From Sulfurospirillum diekertiae (GTDB taxonomy: Bacteria; Campylobacterota; Campylobacteria; Campylobacterales; Sulfurospirillaceae): DNA of 64,000 nucleotides. The number at the start of each line of letters is the position of its first letter. Positions within the stretch are counted from its first letter, which is position 1. The notes beneath the pieces were generated by a model. It was given only the letters and a program-made list of their open reading frames with translations. It did no database searches and was not told the DNA's origin. The stretch spans positions 930,001-994,000 of the forward strand of contig NZ_CP021416.1 of NCBI RefSeq assembly GCF_002162315.1. The letters run 5' to 3'. The position numbers and the translations under genes were made by a program. This document shows positions 7,295 through 15,482 of the stretch, in pieces.

Positions 7295-7930
7295 ATGTTG
7301 AGATTACGATTATTTTTTAGTATCTTATATGGTGTATTACTTTTACAAGGTTGTGCCACAAGTACACTGCAAACTCAAGCAAAGATGACACGCATCATCT
7401 CTCTAAACCCTGATCAGCTTAAAGATAAAAGTGTTTATCTACGAGTCACAGGAACACAAGCGAGTAAGATTGAATTAGAAGCACCTTTGAAAAAAGCCTT
7501 ACAAGATCGAGGTGTTAGGATTGTGGATAATGCCGATGAAGCGCGGTTCTATTTACATGTCAACACGCTCTTTGCAGATAACCTCAAAGAAGCAGCAAGA
7601 TTAGATGTGGCACTCTTTGGTGGTGTTGCAGCGGGTGCTATTGCTACTGTGAATAACAGTGGAGGTGATAGTCTTCTTATAGGAGTTGGTGTTGCCCTTG
7701 CTATGGGTGTTGCAGATCGTGCATTAGCGGATGAAACTTATAGGGCAGTGATTAGTGTGAATCTTAAAGAGAGAATCACGCAAGAGGAGAGTAAGGAACC
7801 ATGGAGTCATACTAAAGAAGATGAGACACGTCTTTTTATAGAGGCAGTACGAATGGGTCTGAATCTTGAAGATGCTAAACCTATCATGGAAGATAAAGCA
7901 GTCTATCAGATTGCAGAAATATTTAAATAA
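7295..7930 (+). CDS. TraT-like complement-resistance / surface-exclusion lipoprotein
   Basis: 211 residues, lipobox 'LLQGCATS'. Features match the TraT family: 'KSVYLRVTGT' near the N-terminus of the mature protein, 'DNADEARFYLHVNTLF' (family 'v..p..A.y.lq.nvl'), a Gly-rich hydrophobic stretch ('GGVAAGAIATVNNSGGDSLLIGVGVALAMGVADRAL'), and length close to that of F-plasmid TraT (about 240). TraT is an outer-membrane lipoprotein that blocks redundant conjugation. Its presence supports a conjugative-element origin for this arm, although no transfer genes are visible. Confidence 0.7.
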   Translation: MLRLRLFFSILYGVLLLQGCATSTLQTQAKMTRIISLNPDQLKDKSVYLRVTGTQASKIELEAPLKKALQDRGVRIVDNADEARFYLHVNTLFADNLKEAARLDVALFGGVAAGAIATVNNSGGDSLLIGVGVALAMGVADRALADETYRAVISVNLKERITQEESKEPWSHTKEDETRLFIEAVRMGLNLEDAKPIMEDKAVYQIAEIFK

Positions 7931-7963
7931 TCACAACAGATAAAATCAAATAAAGGATCTCAA

Positions 7964-8554
7964 ATGTTTTCTAAATCACTTTTCGTTTCAGGAAGTCTAA
8001 GTCTACTAGCAGTATTAACCCTCAGTGGATGCGGTGGTGCTCCCTATGCAGCAGGACTCAGTCAAGAATTACCCATGCCCAATGATGTTCCTGGTAAAAT
8101 CTTCTATGTAGAGGGAAAAGAAGCATGGCGTTCCCCATCTGGTGGATACAATGCAAAAACCAGAAATATCCATATTTTGCAAAATACAGCTGATCTAACT
8201 TTGAGTGAAGGGTATCGTTACTTCTCGTTTGAAAGACCCGTGGAACTTAGTAACTTTGATGGGAGTATGATCAATACTGCCAAAGAGTTTATTGATAAAT
8301 GTACACCTTCAGAAGGACAGATATTAGATATTGGTAATGCCAGGTGTGGTCTTAATGGAACCACTGTAAAAGCAAGTGTACTGTTTGTTGCATTTAAAGA
8401 AGCTCCTAAAACCATTCTCTCTTATGATGCTAAGGAAGTAAAAGCCTACTTACAAGAGAATAAGCTTTACCGTGAAGATAGTTATGAAGTCAATGAGGCT
8501 GAAGTCACAAAATTCTTATCAAAACAGACAAAAATACCACAAAAGAAACAGTGA
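7964..8554 (+). CDS. Lipoprotein paralogue 2
   Basis: 196 residues, RBS AAAGGATCTCAA. Lipobox 'TLSGCGG'. It is paralogous to the product of 6692-7291: shared 'GKEAWRSPSGGYN', 'TRNIHILQN', a Cys pair ('DKCTPSEGQIL', 'NARCGL') and 'FKEAPKT(I/F)L.YDAKEVK'. Last gene of the lipoprotein cluster. Function unknown; probably periplasmic-facing envelope protein. Confidence 0.6.
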   Translation: MFSKSLFVSGSLSLLAVLTLSGCGGAPYAAGLSQELPMPNDVPGKIFYVEGKEAWRSPSGGYNAKTRNIHILQNTADLTLSEGYRYFSFERPVELSNFDGSMINTAKEFIDKCTPSEGQILDIGNARCGLNGTTVKASVLFVAFKEAPKTILSYDAKEVKAYLQENKLYREDSYEVNEAEVTKFLSKQTKIPQKKQ

Positions 8555-8666
8555 TTTAAAAAGTATTAACTTCTCATTGAGGTATGGTTTAGGCTAAGAG
8601 CCTATACTTTCACTTGTAACACACATACCTCCTTTCTGTAAATAACCTACCAATTTTTTTAAGATC

Positions 8667-8700
8667 AACGCTCGGATTGCCCGGTTCGAGCGTTTTTTTT
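8667..8700 (+). terminator. Intrinsic terminator, duplicated at 38967
   Basis: Arms AACGCTCG and CGAGCGTT around a 12-nt loop, then eight T residues. The same hairpin and loop (one base different) occur at 38967-38999. Both lie upstream of a parA/RHH pair, so the terminator belongs to the duplicated block. Confidence 0.85.
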
Positions 8701-8733
8701 GTATAGCACAATCTCAAGCATTCATCTTTTGTC

Positions 8734-8829
8734 AGGTGAAGGGTTAAAATGGTAGATATCTTTTAAGCTATGTCCATTATTTAGGTTTCTAACAAAACTA
8801 TACATGCCAAAAGTGCACCTCGTTTGACA
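8734..8829. repeat. About 97-bp repeat element, copy R1 (diverged)
   Basis: Begins AGGTGAAG and ends AAGTGCACCTCGTTTGACA. It matches in length and ends, though not in the middle, two other copies at 34089-34185 and 36906-37003. R1 is the most diverged copy. The rest of the 8555-8996 gap holds only the terminator and AT-rich sequence. Confidence 0.45.
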
Positions 8830-8996
8830 TATACTCAACAAAACATAATAACAAGAAGATATTTATGAATAAATATCTCTTTTCAATCATTTATCAATGG
8901 TTAACCAATTTGGCTTATACTCTTAGTACTCATTTGATTAGATGTAATATATTGTAAAGGCTCTTTTTAGTAGAAAGAGCCTTAAGGCTATGGATT

Positions 8997-9764
8997 ATGA
9001 AAATTCTTTCTATTTTAGGTGCTGGTTGGTTAGGACTAGAACTTGCTCACACACTTAAAGACGACTATGCTATCAAACTCGCTGCTCGTAATGAAGAAGT
9101 ACAACAAATGCATATGGACTTAGGCTTTGAATCTTATGTCTTAACGGAAAATATGTATGATAACCTTGATGCATTACTTTCATGTGAGTATCTTTTTATC
9201 AACTATCCTCCATCAAAATTTAATGATTATCTTCATTTTATAAAGAGACTCTCTCAACACCCATTTTTTTCAACCATTGAGAAAATATTTTTTGTGAGTT
9301 CAACGTCTATTTATCCCAAAGCTCCTAGCGTTTATAATGAAAATAGTGAGATATCATCTTCATCAAATCCATTATATTATGAAGCAGAAAAGAGTCTTCA
9401 TGGAAAAGCACATGTTGTTTTTCGATGTGCAGGATTAATGGGAGTAGGTCGTCTTGCTGCTAAATACTATTCCAACAAACCTGTTACGGATGGAAAGAGC
9501 CGCGTGAATCATGTTCATCGAATTGATGTCATTCGAGCTGTTATATTTGCGATAGATCATAACCTTGGAGGAATTTTCAATCTATGCGCACCCTTGCATC
9601 CTACAAAAGAAGAACTTTATCGCTATCAGTGTGAGCAGTGTCAGTTGGTCCCTCCATTTTTTATAGACAGTGCAGAGTCTAAGCAACGCATTATTGAAGG
9701 TTGTAAGCTTGAAGACCTTGGATTTGAATACCTTCATAAAAATCCGATGGGGTTTATGGGTTAA
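8997..9764 (+). CDS. NAD(P)-dependent epimerase/dehydratase-like (SDR superfamily) protein
   Basis: 255 residues. N-terminal Rossmann motif 'ILGAGWLGLELA' (GxGxxG variant), and 'FVSSTSIYP' followed downstream by 'YYEAEKS' (Tyr-x3-like catalytic region), resembling the YeeZ/atypical extended SDR group. The substrate is unknown. It stands alone between repeat R1 and the partition genes, with no matching gene in copy B, so it is probably cargo inserted in this accessory arm. Confidence 0.65.
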   Translation: MKILSILGAGWLGLELAHTLKDDYAIKLAARNEEVQQMHMDLGFESYVLTENMYDNLDALLSCEYLFINYPPSKFNDYLHFIKRLSQHPFFSTIEKIFFVSSTSIYPKAPSVYNENSEISSSSNPLYYEAEKSLHGKAHVVFRCAGLMGVGRLAAKYYSNKPVTDGKSRVNHVHRIDVIRAVIFAIDHNLGGIFNLCAPLHPTKEELYRYQCEQCQLVPPFFIDSAESKQRIIEGCKLEDLGFEYLHKNPMGFMG

Positions 9765-9791
9765 TACCTTGTAAAAAATATACTATTTAAC

Positions 9792-9829
9792 TATAATATA
9801 ACCTTTAAATAGCGTTATTTAAAGGTTAT
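9792..9829 (+). promoter_or_regulatory. parA promoter and 32-bp palindromic operator, copy A
   Basis: TATAAT (9792-9797) is followed immediately by a palindrome with perfect 13-bp arms, ATAACCTTTAAAT ... ATTTAAAGGTTAT (9798-9829), and the parA ATG is at 9834. A palindrome between the -10 box and the start is the expected position for autorepression by the RHH partner. The equivalent site in copy B is 39099-39136. Confidence 0.7.
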
Positions 9830-9833
9830 ATAT

Positions 9834-10394
9834 ATGATTATTTCAGTTATTAATAAAAAAGGTGGCGTTGGTAAAACACCCATTGCATTTTCTTTGGCTA
9901 AAGACTTAGGTTATTATCTCCAATCCAATGACAACTCAGTCATTGAGTCCATTTATCCTGATATGGCGAAGATATCATCAAGTCCTGAGATCATTGATAA
10001 CTGTGTATATGATTTTGGAGGATTTGTTTCTGCTGGAGTACTTCCTATTTTAAAAGCAAGTTCGGTTGTTCTAATACCAACCTCTAATGATTATAATTCC
10101 ATTCTAAGAACCGTAGAAACTATTGAAGAGATACAGCTTTACAATAGCAATCTTTTAATCATTGTCACTAAAACAGAAAAAGAGAGTGATTTTCAAGCAG
10201 TGAAAGATGCTATCTCTACTCATTTTGAGAATTTAGAGTTTTTCGAATTGAGACTTTCAAAAGCATTCAAAAATACTATTGAAACAGGACTTAGTATCAC
10301 AGAGCTTTATAACGAGACACCACTTTCAAAATGTGCTTATAAAACTGTCTTTCAACAATACAAATCTATTCTTGATCTCTTCAAAGGAGAATAA
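9834..10394 (+). CDS. ParA-family (ParF-like) partition ATPase, copy A
   Basis: 186 residues, a small ParA. Deviant Walker A 'KKGGVGKTP' at residues 8-16; Walker A'/B-like region 'VYDFGGFVS'; 'LIPTSNDYNSILRTVE' is the usual ParA 'P...d..s...t' block. Length and the adjacent small RHH gene match type Ib (ParF/ParG) plasmid partition modules. It shares most of its residues with the product of 39139-39699. The ATPase is expected to polymerise on the nucleoid and move the replicon; here it presumably maintains, or is a relic of, a plasmid-like element. Confidence 0.8.
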   Translation: MIISVINKKGGVGKTPIAFSLAKDLGYYLQSNDNSVIESIYPDMAKISSSPEIIDNCVYDFGGFVSAGVLPILKASSVVLIPTSNDYNSILRTVETIEEIQLYNSNLLIIVTKTEKESDFQAVKDAISTHFENLEFFELRLSKAFKNTIETGLSITELYNETPLSKCAYKTVFQQYKSILDLFKGE

Positions 10395-10399
10395 GCATC

Positions 10400-10657
10400 A
10401 TGGCAGAGAAAAAATCAATTGATTCTATTTTAGGAAAAGCAAAATCATCTGTCACATCAACCTTTGCAGAGAGTGAACGTAAAAAAGGTGGACGTCCTAG
10501 AAAACCAGAAAGTGAACATGCTAAAGAGAATCGCTATGCTGTTTACTTTAGCCCTAGTGAGCTTGCTATTGTTGAGTCGGCTGCAAATAGCTATGGTATG
10601 ACCGTTGGAAAGTTTATCAAAATGGCGATAGTTAGAATGGCAAAGCTAGATAAATAA
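10400..10657 (+). CDS. ParG-like ribbon-helix-helix partition protein, copy A
   Basis: 85 residues, 5 nt after parA. Flexible Lys/Ser/Arg-rich N-terminal tail ('ERKKGGRPRKPESEHAKE'), then an RHH domain ('NRYAVYFSPSELAIVESAANSYGMTVGKFIKMAIVRMA'). This tail-plus-RHH design is that of ParG-type centromere-binding proteins, which also repress their own operon. Nearly identical to the product of 39704-39961. Probable binding sites are the palindromes at 9798 and 10661. Confidence 0.75.
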   Translation: MAEKKSIDSILGKAKSSVTSTFAESERKKGGRPRKPESEHAKENRYAVYFSPSELAIVESAANSYGMTVGKFIKMAIVRMAKLDK

Positions 10658-10660
10658 AAT

Positions 10661-10692
10661 ATAACAGTTTTGTAACGCTATAAAACTGTTAT
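10661..10692. repeat. Palindrome after the partition genes (candidate parS or terminator)
   Basis: Perfect 11-bp arms ATAACAGTTTT ... AAAACTGTTAT around GTAACGCTAT, starting 3 nt after the RHH stop. A degenerate version (AGTAACGCTATTATACTGTTATAAAA) follows the copy B gene at 39969. The shared core AACGCTAT also occurs in the copy B operator. Confidence 0.5.
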
Positions 10693-10820
10693 AAAATTAG
10701 TATTAATTATTTAATTCTTCAAATGGATTTACACATGGTTTTGTAAAAGCCTAAACAAAGGGAATTGTTTCAAAAATATATCTCTTTTTAGGCTTTGTTT
10801 GAATTTTACTTATAAGAAAT

Positions 10821-10855
10821 TATAAAACGAGAGATGGATTGGCTCTCGTTTTATA
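10821..10855. terminator. Terminator at the end of the nos operon
   Basis: 13-bp perfect arms TATAAAACGAGAG ... CTCTCGTTTTATA, 2 nt beyond the last nos-operon stop. The symmetric A/T ends make it usable in both directions. Confidence 0.75.
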
Positions 10856-10856
10856 A

Positions 10857-11327
10857 CTAGCGCAATTTATCATTTAGAAGATTAATCAGTCCATTAGAGA
10901 CTTGTGAAAAATCAAGAACCCTTCTTCCTTCGTATTTTTTAGCAAATTTTTCTGCTTTCTCTTTGCTTGCAAAAGCAGGTAAGTCATCTCCTGCAGGACT
11001 TGTCTTTTGACTTCCATAGACATAGAATGCTTCGCGTGCAGAAATTTTTTCTAATGTGTCATAATCGGTGACATTCATGCGCATATCGTCATTTTGTTTT
11101 ACTTGGTATTCTGGCCAACGTGAAGGTTCAAAATAAAATTCAAACATAGATTTTGGGCTTGAAAAATAGATAATATCACCACTTCTCACTTGAATCGTTG
11201 CTGCCCATTCGGGTGCTTGATAGACTTTTACTTTTCTAATAAGACAGGTTGCATCTTTCGAAATTTCCATTTTAGCTCCAAAAAGAGCGCCTACTGCTAA
11301 AGCAATAATCAATAGTTTTTTAATCAT
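10857..11327 (-). CDS. NosL-like accessory protein lacking the CxxCxM copper motif
   Basis: 156 residues with an N-terminal signal peptide ('LLIIALAVGALFGA'). The C-terminal part 'SPAGDDLPAFASKEKAEKFAKKYEGRRVLDF' matches the NosL pattern (small residues, then 'aF.s...A..fa...gG.v..f'). The copper-binding CxxCxM motif of true NosL is absent; only one Cys ('ATCLIRK') is present. NosL proteins supply Cu(I) for the CuZ site of NosZ. As the last gene of the nos operon, overlapping nosY by 8 nt, it presumably has an accessory role, but metal binding is doubtful. Confidence 0.65.
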   Translation of the reverse strand: MIKKLLIIALAVGALFGAKMEISKDATCLIRKVKVYQAPEWAATIQVRSGDIIYFSSPKSMFEFYFEPSRWPEYQVKQNDDMRMNVTDYDTLEKISAREAFYVYGSQKTSPAGDDLPAFASKEKAEKFAKKYEGRRVLDFSQVSNGLINLLNDKLR

Positions 11328-12165
11328 TTTTTTCTCCTAGACTAAATCTGTTTTTTTTAAATATATTAAATCCAAAGAATGCAAAACCTACGCCTAAAAG
11401 AATAGGGTATAGAATAGAAAATAGAATAAAAATAGAAAGGTGAATGTTATCCAAAATATAAAAGGCAACAGGTCCCATCACCGTTAGTTCTGGGTCAAAA
11501 AGGCTGATCGCCGCAACTCTAAAAATCTCCATTGGATTGATGAGTGAAATTGCAATGATAATTTCTTCACTCAAACGGTGTTGCATCATAAGGCTAATTA
11601 GAGCAATGTCGATAAATGCGAGTAGAACAATCCAGACAAAAAATGAAAGACCCAATGCGACTTCTGAAGATTTTACAACAGAAGATATCAAGAATGATAT
11701 ACCTAAGAAAGCGGCACTAAGGGCAAAAAGAAGACCCGAATAGAGTAGAAAAATACTCCAAGGTATCGCGGCCCCTTTGATTGTTCCAATCACTAATGCA
11801 AGAATCATCGCAAAGAAAACAGGTAAAAAGACGGTTGTAAATCTTCCAATAATCTTTCCCCAATAGTATTGCGATAAAGATATAGGAAATGAAAGCATAT
11901 ACTCTAATATATGATTGTCTCTATCTCCTGAAATGGAACGCACGGTGGTAATAAGAATAAAAATAGGGAGTATAACAATCGTGACTTGGATATACATCAA
12001 TAGCAGTCGACTAAGCCCACTAAATCCCATCACTTGCGATTCCGTAACACCTGCAATGAAAAAGAGGGCAATAAGACCTCCAAAAACCAATGTATAAACA
12101 ATAAACCAACGTGCTCTTACTGATTCTTTGACATCCAGAAAAGCAATTAACAACAAATTTTTCAT
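11320..12165 (-). CDS. nosY: NosY-type ABC transporter permease
   Basis: 281 residues with six predicted transmembrane segments. The region 'SGDRDNHILEYMLSFPISLSQYYWGKIIGR' is the conserved cytoplasmic loop of ABC-2 permeases of the NosY type. NosDFY together form the complex needed to assemble the CuZ centre of N2O reductase. The usual neighbour, nosF, is 4 kb upstream (16219-16857) because five genes lie between them. The gene follows the membrane-NosL fusion by 1 nt, so one transcript is likely. Confidence 0.8.
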   Translation of the reverse strand: MKNLLLIAFLDVKESVRARWFIVYTLVFGGLIALFFIAGVTESQVMGFSGLSRLLLMYIQVTIVILPIFILITTVRSISGDRDNHILEYMLSFPISLSQYYWGKIIGRFTTVFLPVFFAMILALVIGTIKGAAIPWSIFLLYSGLLFALSAAFLGISFLISSVVKSSEVALGLSFFVWIVLLAFIDIALISLMMQHRLSEEIIIAISLINPMEIFRVAAISLFDPELTVMGPVAFYILDNIHLSIFILFSILYPILLGVGFAFFGFNIFKKNRFSLGEKND

Positions 12166-12166
12166 A

Positions 12167-13633
12167 TCAATTTCCTAATAGTTTTTTTCGTATTTTAGGG
12201 TCGCTCATATTTTCGCCTCTGAGCATGCGAAGGCGCATTTCATTAAAGTCGATCATGCCTTCTTTTGGACTCTCATATGCCCCAAAGCCATAATGCATGG
12301 GTGTCTCATCATTGATCGCATAAGAGGCTTTAAACGCATCAATGTAATGGTTTGTGTCATTACTGTACACCCACATCGTAACACTTTGTGGTTCAATCTT
12401 TTGCTCTTTGAGCCATAAAATAGCACACCCAATATCATCAAAGAAGTGTGTCTTAGCATCCTGTGTGATCACTTGAGCCGTGTGTTTCTTCCCCACAAGG
12501 TACATATGACACTCAGGGCATTGAATCGTGTTGTCCTTAAATTCTAAGGCGACTTTGGCACTATTGGCTCTATCGGTTGGCAATTGATGCTTTACATGTA
12601 AAAACCAAAAGAGCCCTGCTAATGCTAGCAAAGGTAGTAAAATAAGCACAACCATCATCACTTTATTTTTCACAACCATACTCCATTTTTGACGTAATAG
12701 ATTAAAGGATAAGACGAAATTATTAAAAGGTAGATCATATTTAAATTCACCGAAGCTTTCATCAAAGAGAGTTGAGTCTTCTTGGTCAGTAGCGCTAAAA
12801 ATACCTCCACCCATGCCATAAAACGTTCCTGCAAATAAAAGCGTGTAAAGCACATACCCCACATAATAATAATCCCTCTGCAAAAGGCAAAACGGACAAC
12901 GATGAGTGGGAAGTTCATACACATACGGACTAAAAAAGACAATCAATGCAATGATCGAAAAAATTAAAAACATACCATTGGCAAAAATCATCAAAGGCAT
13001 ATGTTTTAACCAAAAAGCAAACACAATCAGTCCAAAGAAGCCATAGAAAAGCCAAACCCATAAGGAAGCATCGACCGCAAATAACAAAGAGATGTATGAA
13101 CTGCTTGAGGCAGAAAACAGGGTGCCACAACAGCTAACGATCTTACTGATATTCAGCCCTGCAAAAAACGCTATCTCCAACCCAATCTCTGCAAAGAGAG
13201 GAGCCGAGAAAAGAACAAACAGGATAAATTTGAGCTTGGTAAAAGGTAGTTTCTCATCATGAATATCAGCAGAGTGAAGCAATAGCCAAAAGCCAAAGAG
13301 ATACAGATTTAAAAGTTTAAACAACGTCAAATACAACCCAAAGTCCACTGAATTGACCACACCACTTGCACACATAGCACCAGTAATGATGGTGGAGAGC
13401 TTATCGCAGGTATAGATGAAAAAAGCAAACAGAGGCAGTTTGAGCATAAAAATGTATTTGATAATGGTCGAAACCAAAGCGCTCTGTTTGGAAAGCGTGT
13501 ATTGAAGGGGTGTGGTCGCTTGATTATCCCATTTGAAGGCAATACGAAAGCCAATCACCAAGGCAATCACCCCAAAGAAGAGAAAAATGGCATCCAAAAT
13601 AAGCAGTGCGATAATCTCAGGCGTTAAACTCAT
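12167..13633 (-). CDS. Polytopic membrane protein fused to a C-terminal NosL domain
   Basis: 488 residues. Roughly residues 5-360 hold about nine transmembrane helices. Among them is 'HRCPFCLLQRDYYYVGYVLYT', a CxxCxxxR arrangement like the DsbB/VKOR-type 'CxLCxxQR' motif. The last 110 residues form a periplasmic NosL domain with 'CPECHMYLVGKKHTAQVI' (CxxCxM) and 'FFDDIGCAILWLKEQ', closely similar to the stand-alone NosL at 15789. A copper-handling membrane protein, perhaps with thiol chemistry, is a reasonable inference. It is encoded with a LolD/FtsX ABC transporter inside the nos operon. I do not know a characterised homologue. Confidence 0.7.
   Translation of the reverse strand: MSLTPEIIALLILDAIFLFFGVIALVIGFRIAFKWDNQATTPLQYTLSKQSALVSTIIKYIFMLKLPLFAFFIYTCDKLSTIITGAMCASGVVNSVDFGLYLTLFKLLNLYLFGFWLLLHSADIHDEKLPFTKLKFILFVLFSAPLFAEIGLEIAFFAGLNISKIVSCCGTLFSASSSSYISLLFAVDASLWVWLFYGFFGLIVFAFWLKHMPLMIFANGMFLIFSIIALIVFFSPYVYELPTHRCPFCLLQRDYYYVGYVLYTLLFAGTFYGMGGGIFSATDQEDSTLFDESFGEFKYDLPFNNFVLSFNLLRQKWSMVVKNKVMMVVLILLPLLALAGLFWFLHVKHQLPTDRANSAKVALEFKDNTIQCPECHMYLVGKKHTAQVITQDAKTHFFDDIGCAILWLKEQKIEPQSVTMWVYSNDTNHYIDAFKASYAINDETPMHYGFGAYESPKEGMIDFNEMRLRMLRGENMSDPKIRKKLLGN
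12592..12601. repeat. TTACATGTAA palindrome, first of nine perfect copies in the window
   Basis: Exact TTACATGTAA occurs at 12592, 14214, 15668, 19565, 32393, 47167, 48864, 51701 and 56309. Near matches are at about 13.95, 28.68, 58.0 and 63.75 kb. All lie in coding sequence, often as Leu-His-Val-Lys codons, and none lies in the two accessory arms. Confidence 0.75.
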
Positions 13634-14298
13634 ACGATAATCTCGCCATTATGTATTTCAATGATCTTATCCACAAATCCCAGATCAAAGAAGAGTGGAT
13701 CATGGGTTGCAATAAGTAGGGTCACACCTTTTTCTTTAAGGATTGCAAGCTCATCAATGAGAGCACGTGAAAGTTTTTCATCCAGATTAGCGGTTGGCTC
13801 ATCGGCTAAGACGATTAACGGATCGTTGATCAAAGCACGGGCAATGGCGACACGTTGTTGCTCACCTCCTGAGAGGCGATTGACCCGCATCTTTGCTTTA
13901 TGCGCTATGCCACACTGCTCCATCACGGCTTTAGCTTTCATCTCCAATACATGTAAAGGAAGATTCTCAGGAATCAAAGGCGTCATAACATTCTCAAGAA
14001 CACTGAGATGGACTATGAGGTGATACTTTTGGAAGATAAATCCGATTTTCTGGCGACGAATGGCGGCACTAAAATGCTCAGGGAGTTTGGAAATCTCTTT
14101 ACCATCCACACGTACTTCGCCTTGACTGGGTTGCATCAGTCCTGCGATTAAAGAGAGCAGTGTGCTCTTACCACTACCACTGGGTCCCTTGAGTACCACA
14201 CACTCCCCACGCTTTACATGTAAAGATATATTGGCAAGGGCAGGAATGCTCTCATCGCCTTGAATAAAGCTTTTACTCACCGCTTCAAGCACGATCAT
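13630..14298 (-). CDS. LolD/MacB-type ABC transporter ATPase in the nos operon
   Basis: 222 residues. Walker A 'GPSGSGKSTLL' (about residues 38-48), Q-loop 'FIFQKYHL', signature 'RLSGGEQQRVAIARAL', Walker B 'LIVLADEPTANLD', H-loop 'LLIATHD'. These are hallmarks of the LolD/MacB (MetN-like) mechanotransmission ATPases, distinct from the NosF type. It overlaps the FtsX-type permease by 4 nt and the membrane-NosL fusion by 4 nt, giving a tightly coupled three-gene set. Probably releases or moves a lipoprotein or periplasmic factor, possibly lipidated NosL; this is inference. Confidence 0.8.
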   Translation of the reverse strand: MIVLEAVSKSFIQGDESIPALANISLHVKRGECVVLKGPSGSGKSTLLSLIAGLMQPSQGEVRVDGKEISKLPEHFSAAIRRQKIGFIFQKYHLIVHLSVLENVMTPLIPENLPLHVLEMKAKAVMEQCGIAHKAKMRVNRLSGGEQQRVAIARALINDPLIVLADEPTANLDEKLSRALIDELAILKEKGVTLLIATHDPLFFDLGFVDKIIEIHNGEIIV

Positions 14299-15482
14299 CG
14301 CATCACCTCCTCAGCATCTAAACTGGAAGCTCGCCATGCTGGAATCAGGGTTGCTGCAATGTAAATAGGCACAGAGAGTAAAAAGAGTAAAACGAACATC
14401 GAGCTATCTACACTAAAGGGAAGTACGAACGAAGGTTTGAGTTCGGAGTAACCCATAAAAACATTGCGTAACAGGGGTGCTTGCATGCCATAGACGTAAA
14501 AAAGAGAGAATGCAATGCCGACTAAAAAAGCACCCATAGCGAGTGTAAAGCTCTCGTAAAACTTCTCTTTCAAGATGTCGTCACTGCTCCAGCCAATCGC
14601 TTTTAAAATGCCGATTTCCTTTTTCTCTTCTGAACTCAAGCCACTGGTTTTATCGTAGATAATGATAAAAAAGGCAAAGGCACAGACACTAAAGAGGGAG
14701 AGGAAGAAACCACTTTTATAATCAAAAAGATTCTGGTAACTGACTCTAATGTCATCTTGGGTAATGGCACGCAGATCAGGGAAGCGTTCAGTGATTTTTT
14801 GCACAATGGTGGGGATCTCTTTGACATTGGCTACTTTAACCACAATGTCCGTGGCTTTGCTCTCATCCATACCGAAAATGGCGTACGCAAGCTTTTTAGG
14901 TACAAGGATAAGATCATTGGATTCTAAGGTGAGATCTGAGTTAAAAATACCTGCAATGGAAACCTTTTGCCATTTTCCCTCACTGGTGACAAAGTTAAAA
15001 AAGTCGGTGTAGTAATTCTCACTCAAGACTTTCTTTACCCCAGCTCCGATGATCATTGCATGTTCGCTCTCAAGCAGTTTGGGATCAAACTGCTGTGTGA
15101 GTTTCGAAAGTGTTTGGGAGTATTGCTCTTCATACGCATCAATGCCAACCACCGAGAAATTCACACCTGCGGGTTTAAAGTAGTAATATCCCCAAATGCG
15201 AGGCGTCATAGAGCTGATACCTTCGATATCCAAAAGGGCATCCACACGACTGATGGGTACATCACTCTGTTTCCCTGCAATAAAGCGTTGCAAGGTAATC
15301 TGCGGTAAGGTTTTAAGGGTTGTGTTTAGTTCCAGTTTAATGGCATCGGCGATCATCAACACCGAAGAGAGTAAGAAGATGAGCAGACTTAAGATCAAAA
15401 AGATGAAAAAGCTCTTACCTGCACGACGAAGGAGCGAGCGAATGGCGTAATCTAGCAATAAAAAATTGAGTTTAAAAGACAC
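14295..15482 (-). CDS. FtsX/MacB-type ABC permease in the nos operon
   Basis: 395 residues from GTG 15482 (GAGGA 6 nt upstream); a longer frame from 15527 runs inside the preceding gene. The topology is one N-terminal helix ('SFFIFLILSLLIFLLSSVLMI'), a large periplasmic MacB-PCD-like domain (about residues 45-250), then three C-terminal helices of the FtsX domain, ending 'PAWRASSLDAEEVMR', which is the typical family C-terminus. It pairs with the ATPase at 13630. MacB/LolCE-like transporters act on periplasmic substrates rather than moving them across the inner membrane. Confidence 0.8.
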   Translation of the reverse strand: MSFKLNFLLLDYAIRSLLRRAGKSFFIFLILSLLIFLLSSVLMIADAIKLELNTTLKTLPQITLQRFIAGKQSDVPISRVDALLDIEGISSMTPRIWGYYYFKPAGVNFSVVGIDAYEEQYSQTLSKLTQQFDPKLLESEHAMIIGAGVKKVLSENYYTDFFNFVTSEGKWQKVSIAGIFNSDLTLESNDLILVPKKLAYAIFGMDESKATDIVVKVANVKEIPTIVQKITERFPDLRAITQDDIRVSYQNLFDYKSGFFLSLFSVCAFAFFIIIYDKTSGLSSEEKKEIGILKAIGWSSDDILKEKFYESFTLAMGAFLVGIAFSLFYVYGMQAPLLRNVFMGYSELKPSFVLPFSVDSSMFVLLFLLSVPIYIAATLIPAWRASSLDAEEVMR

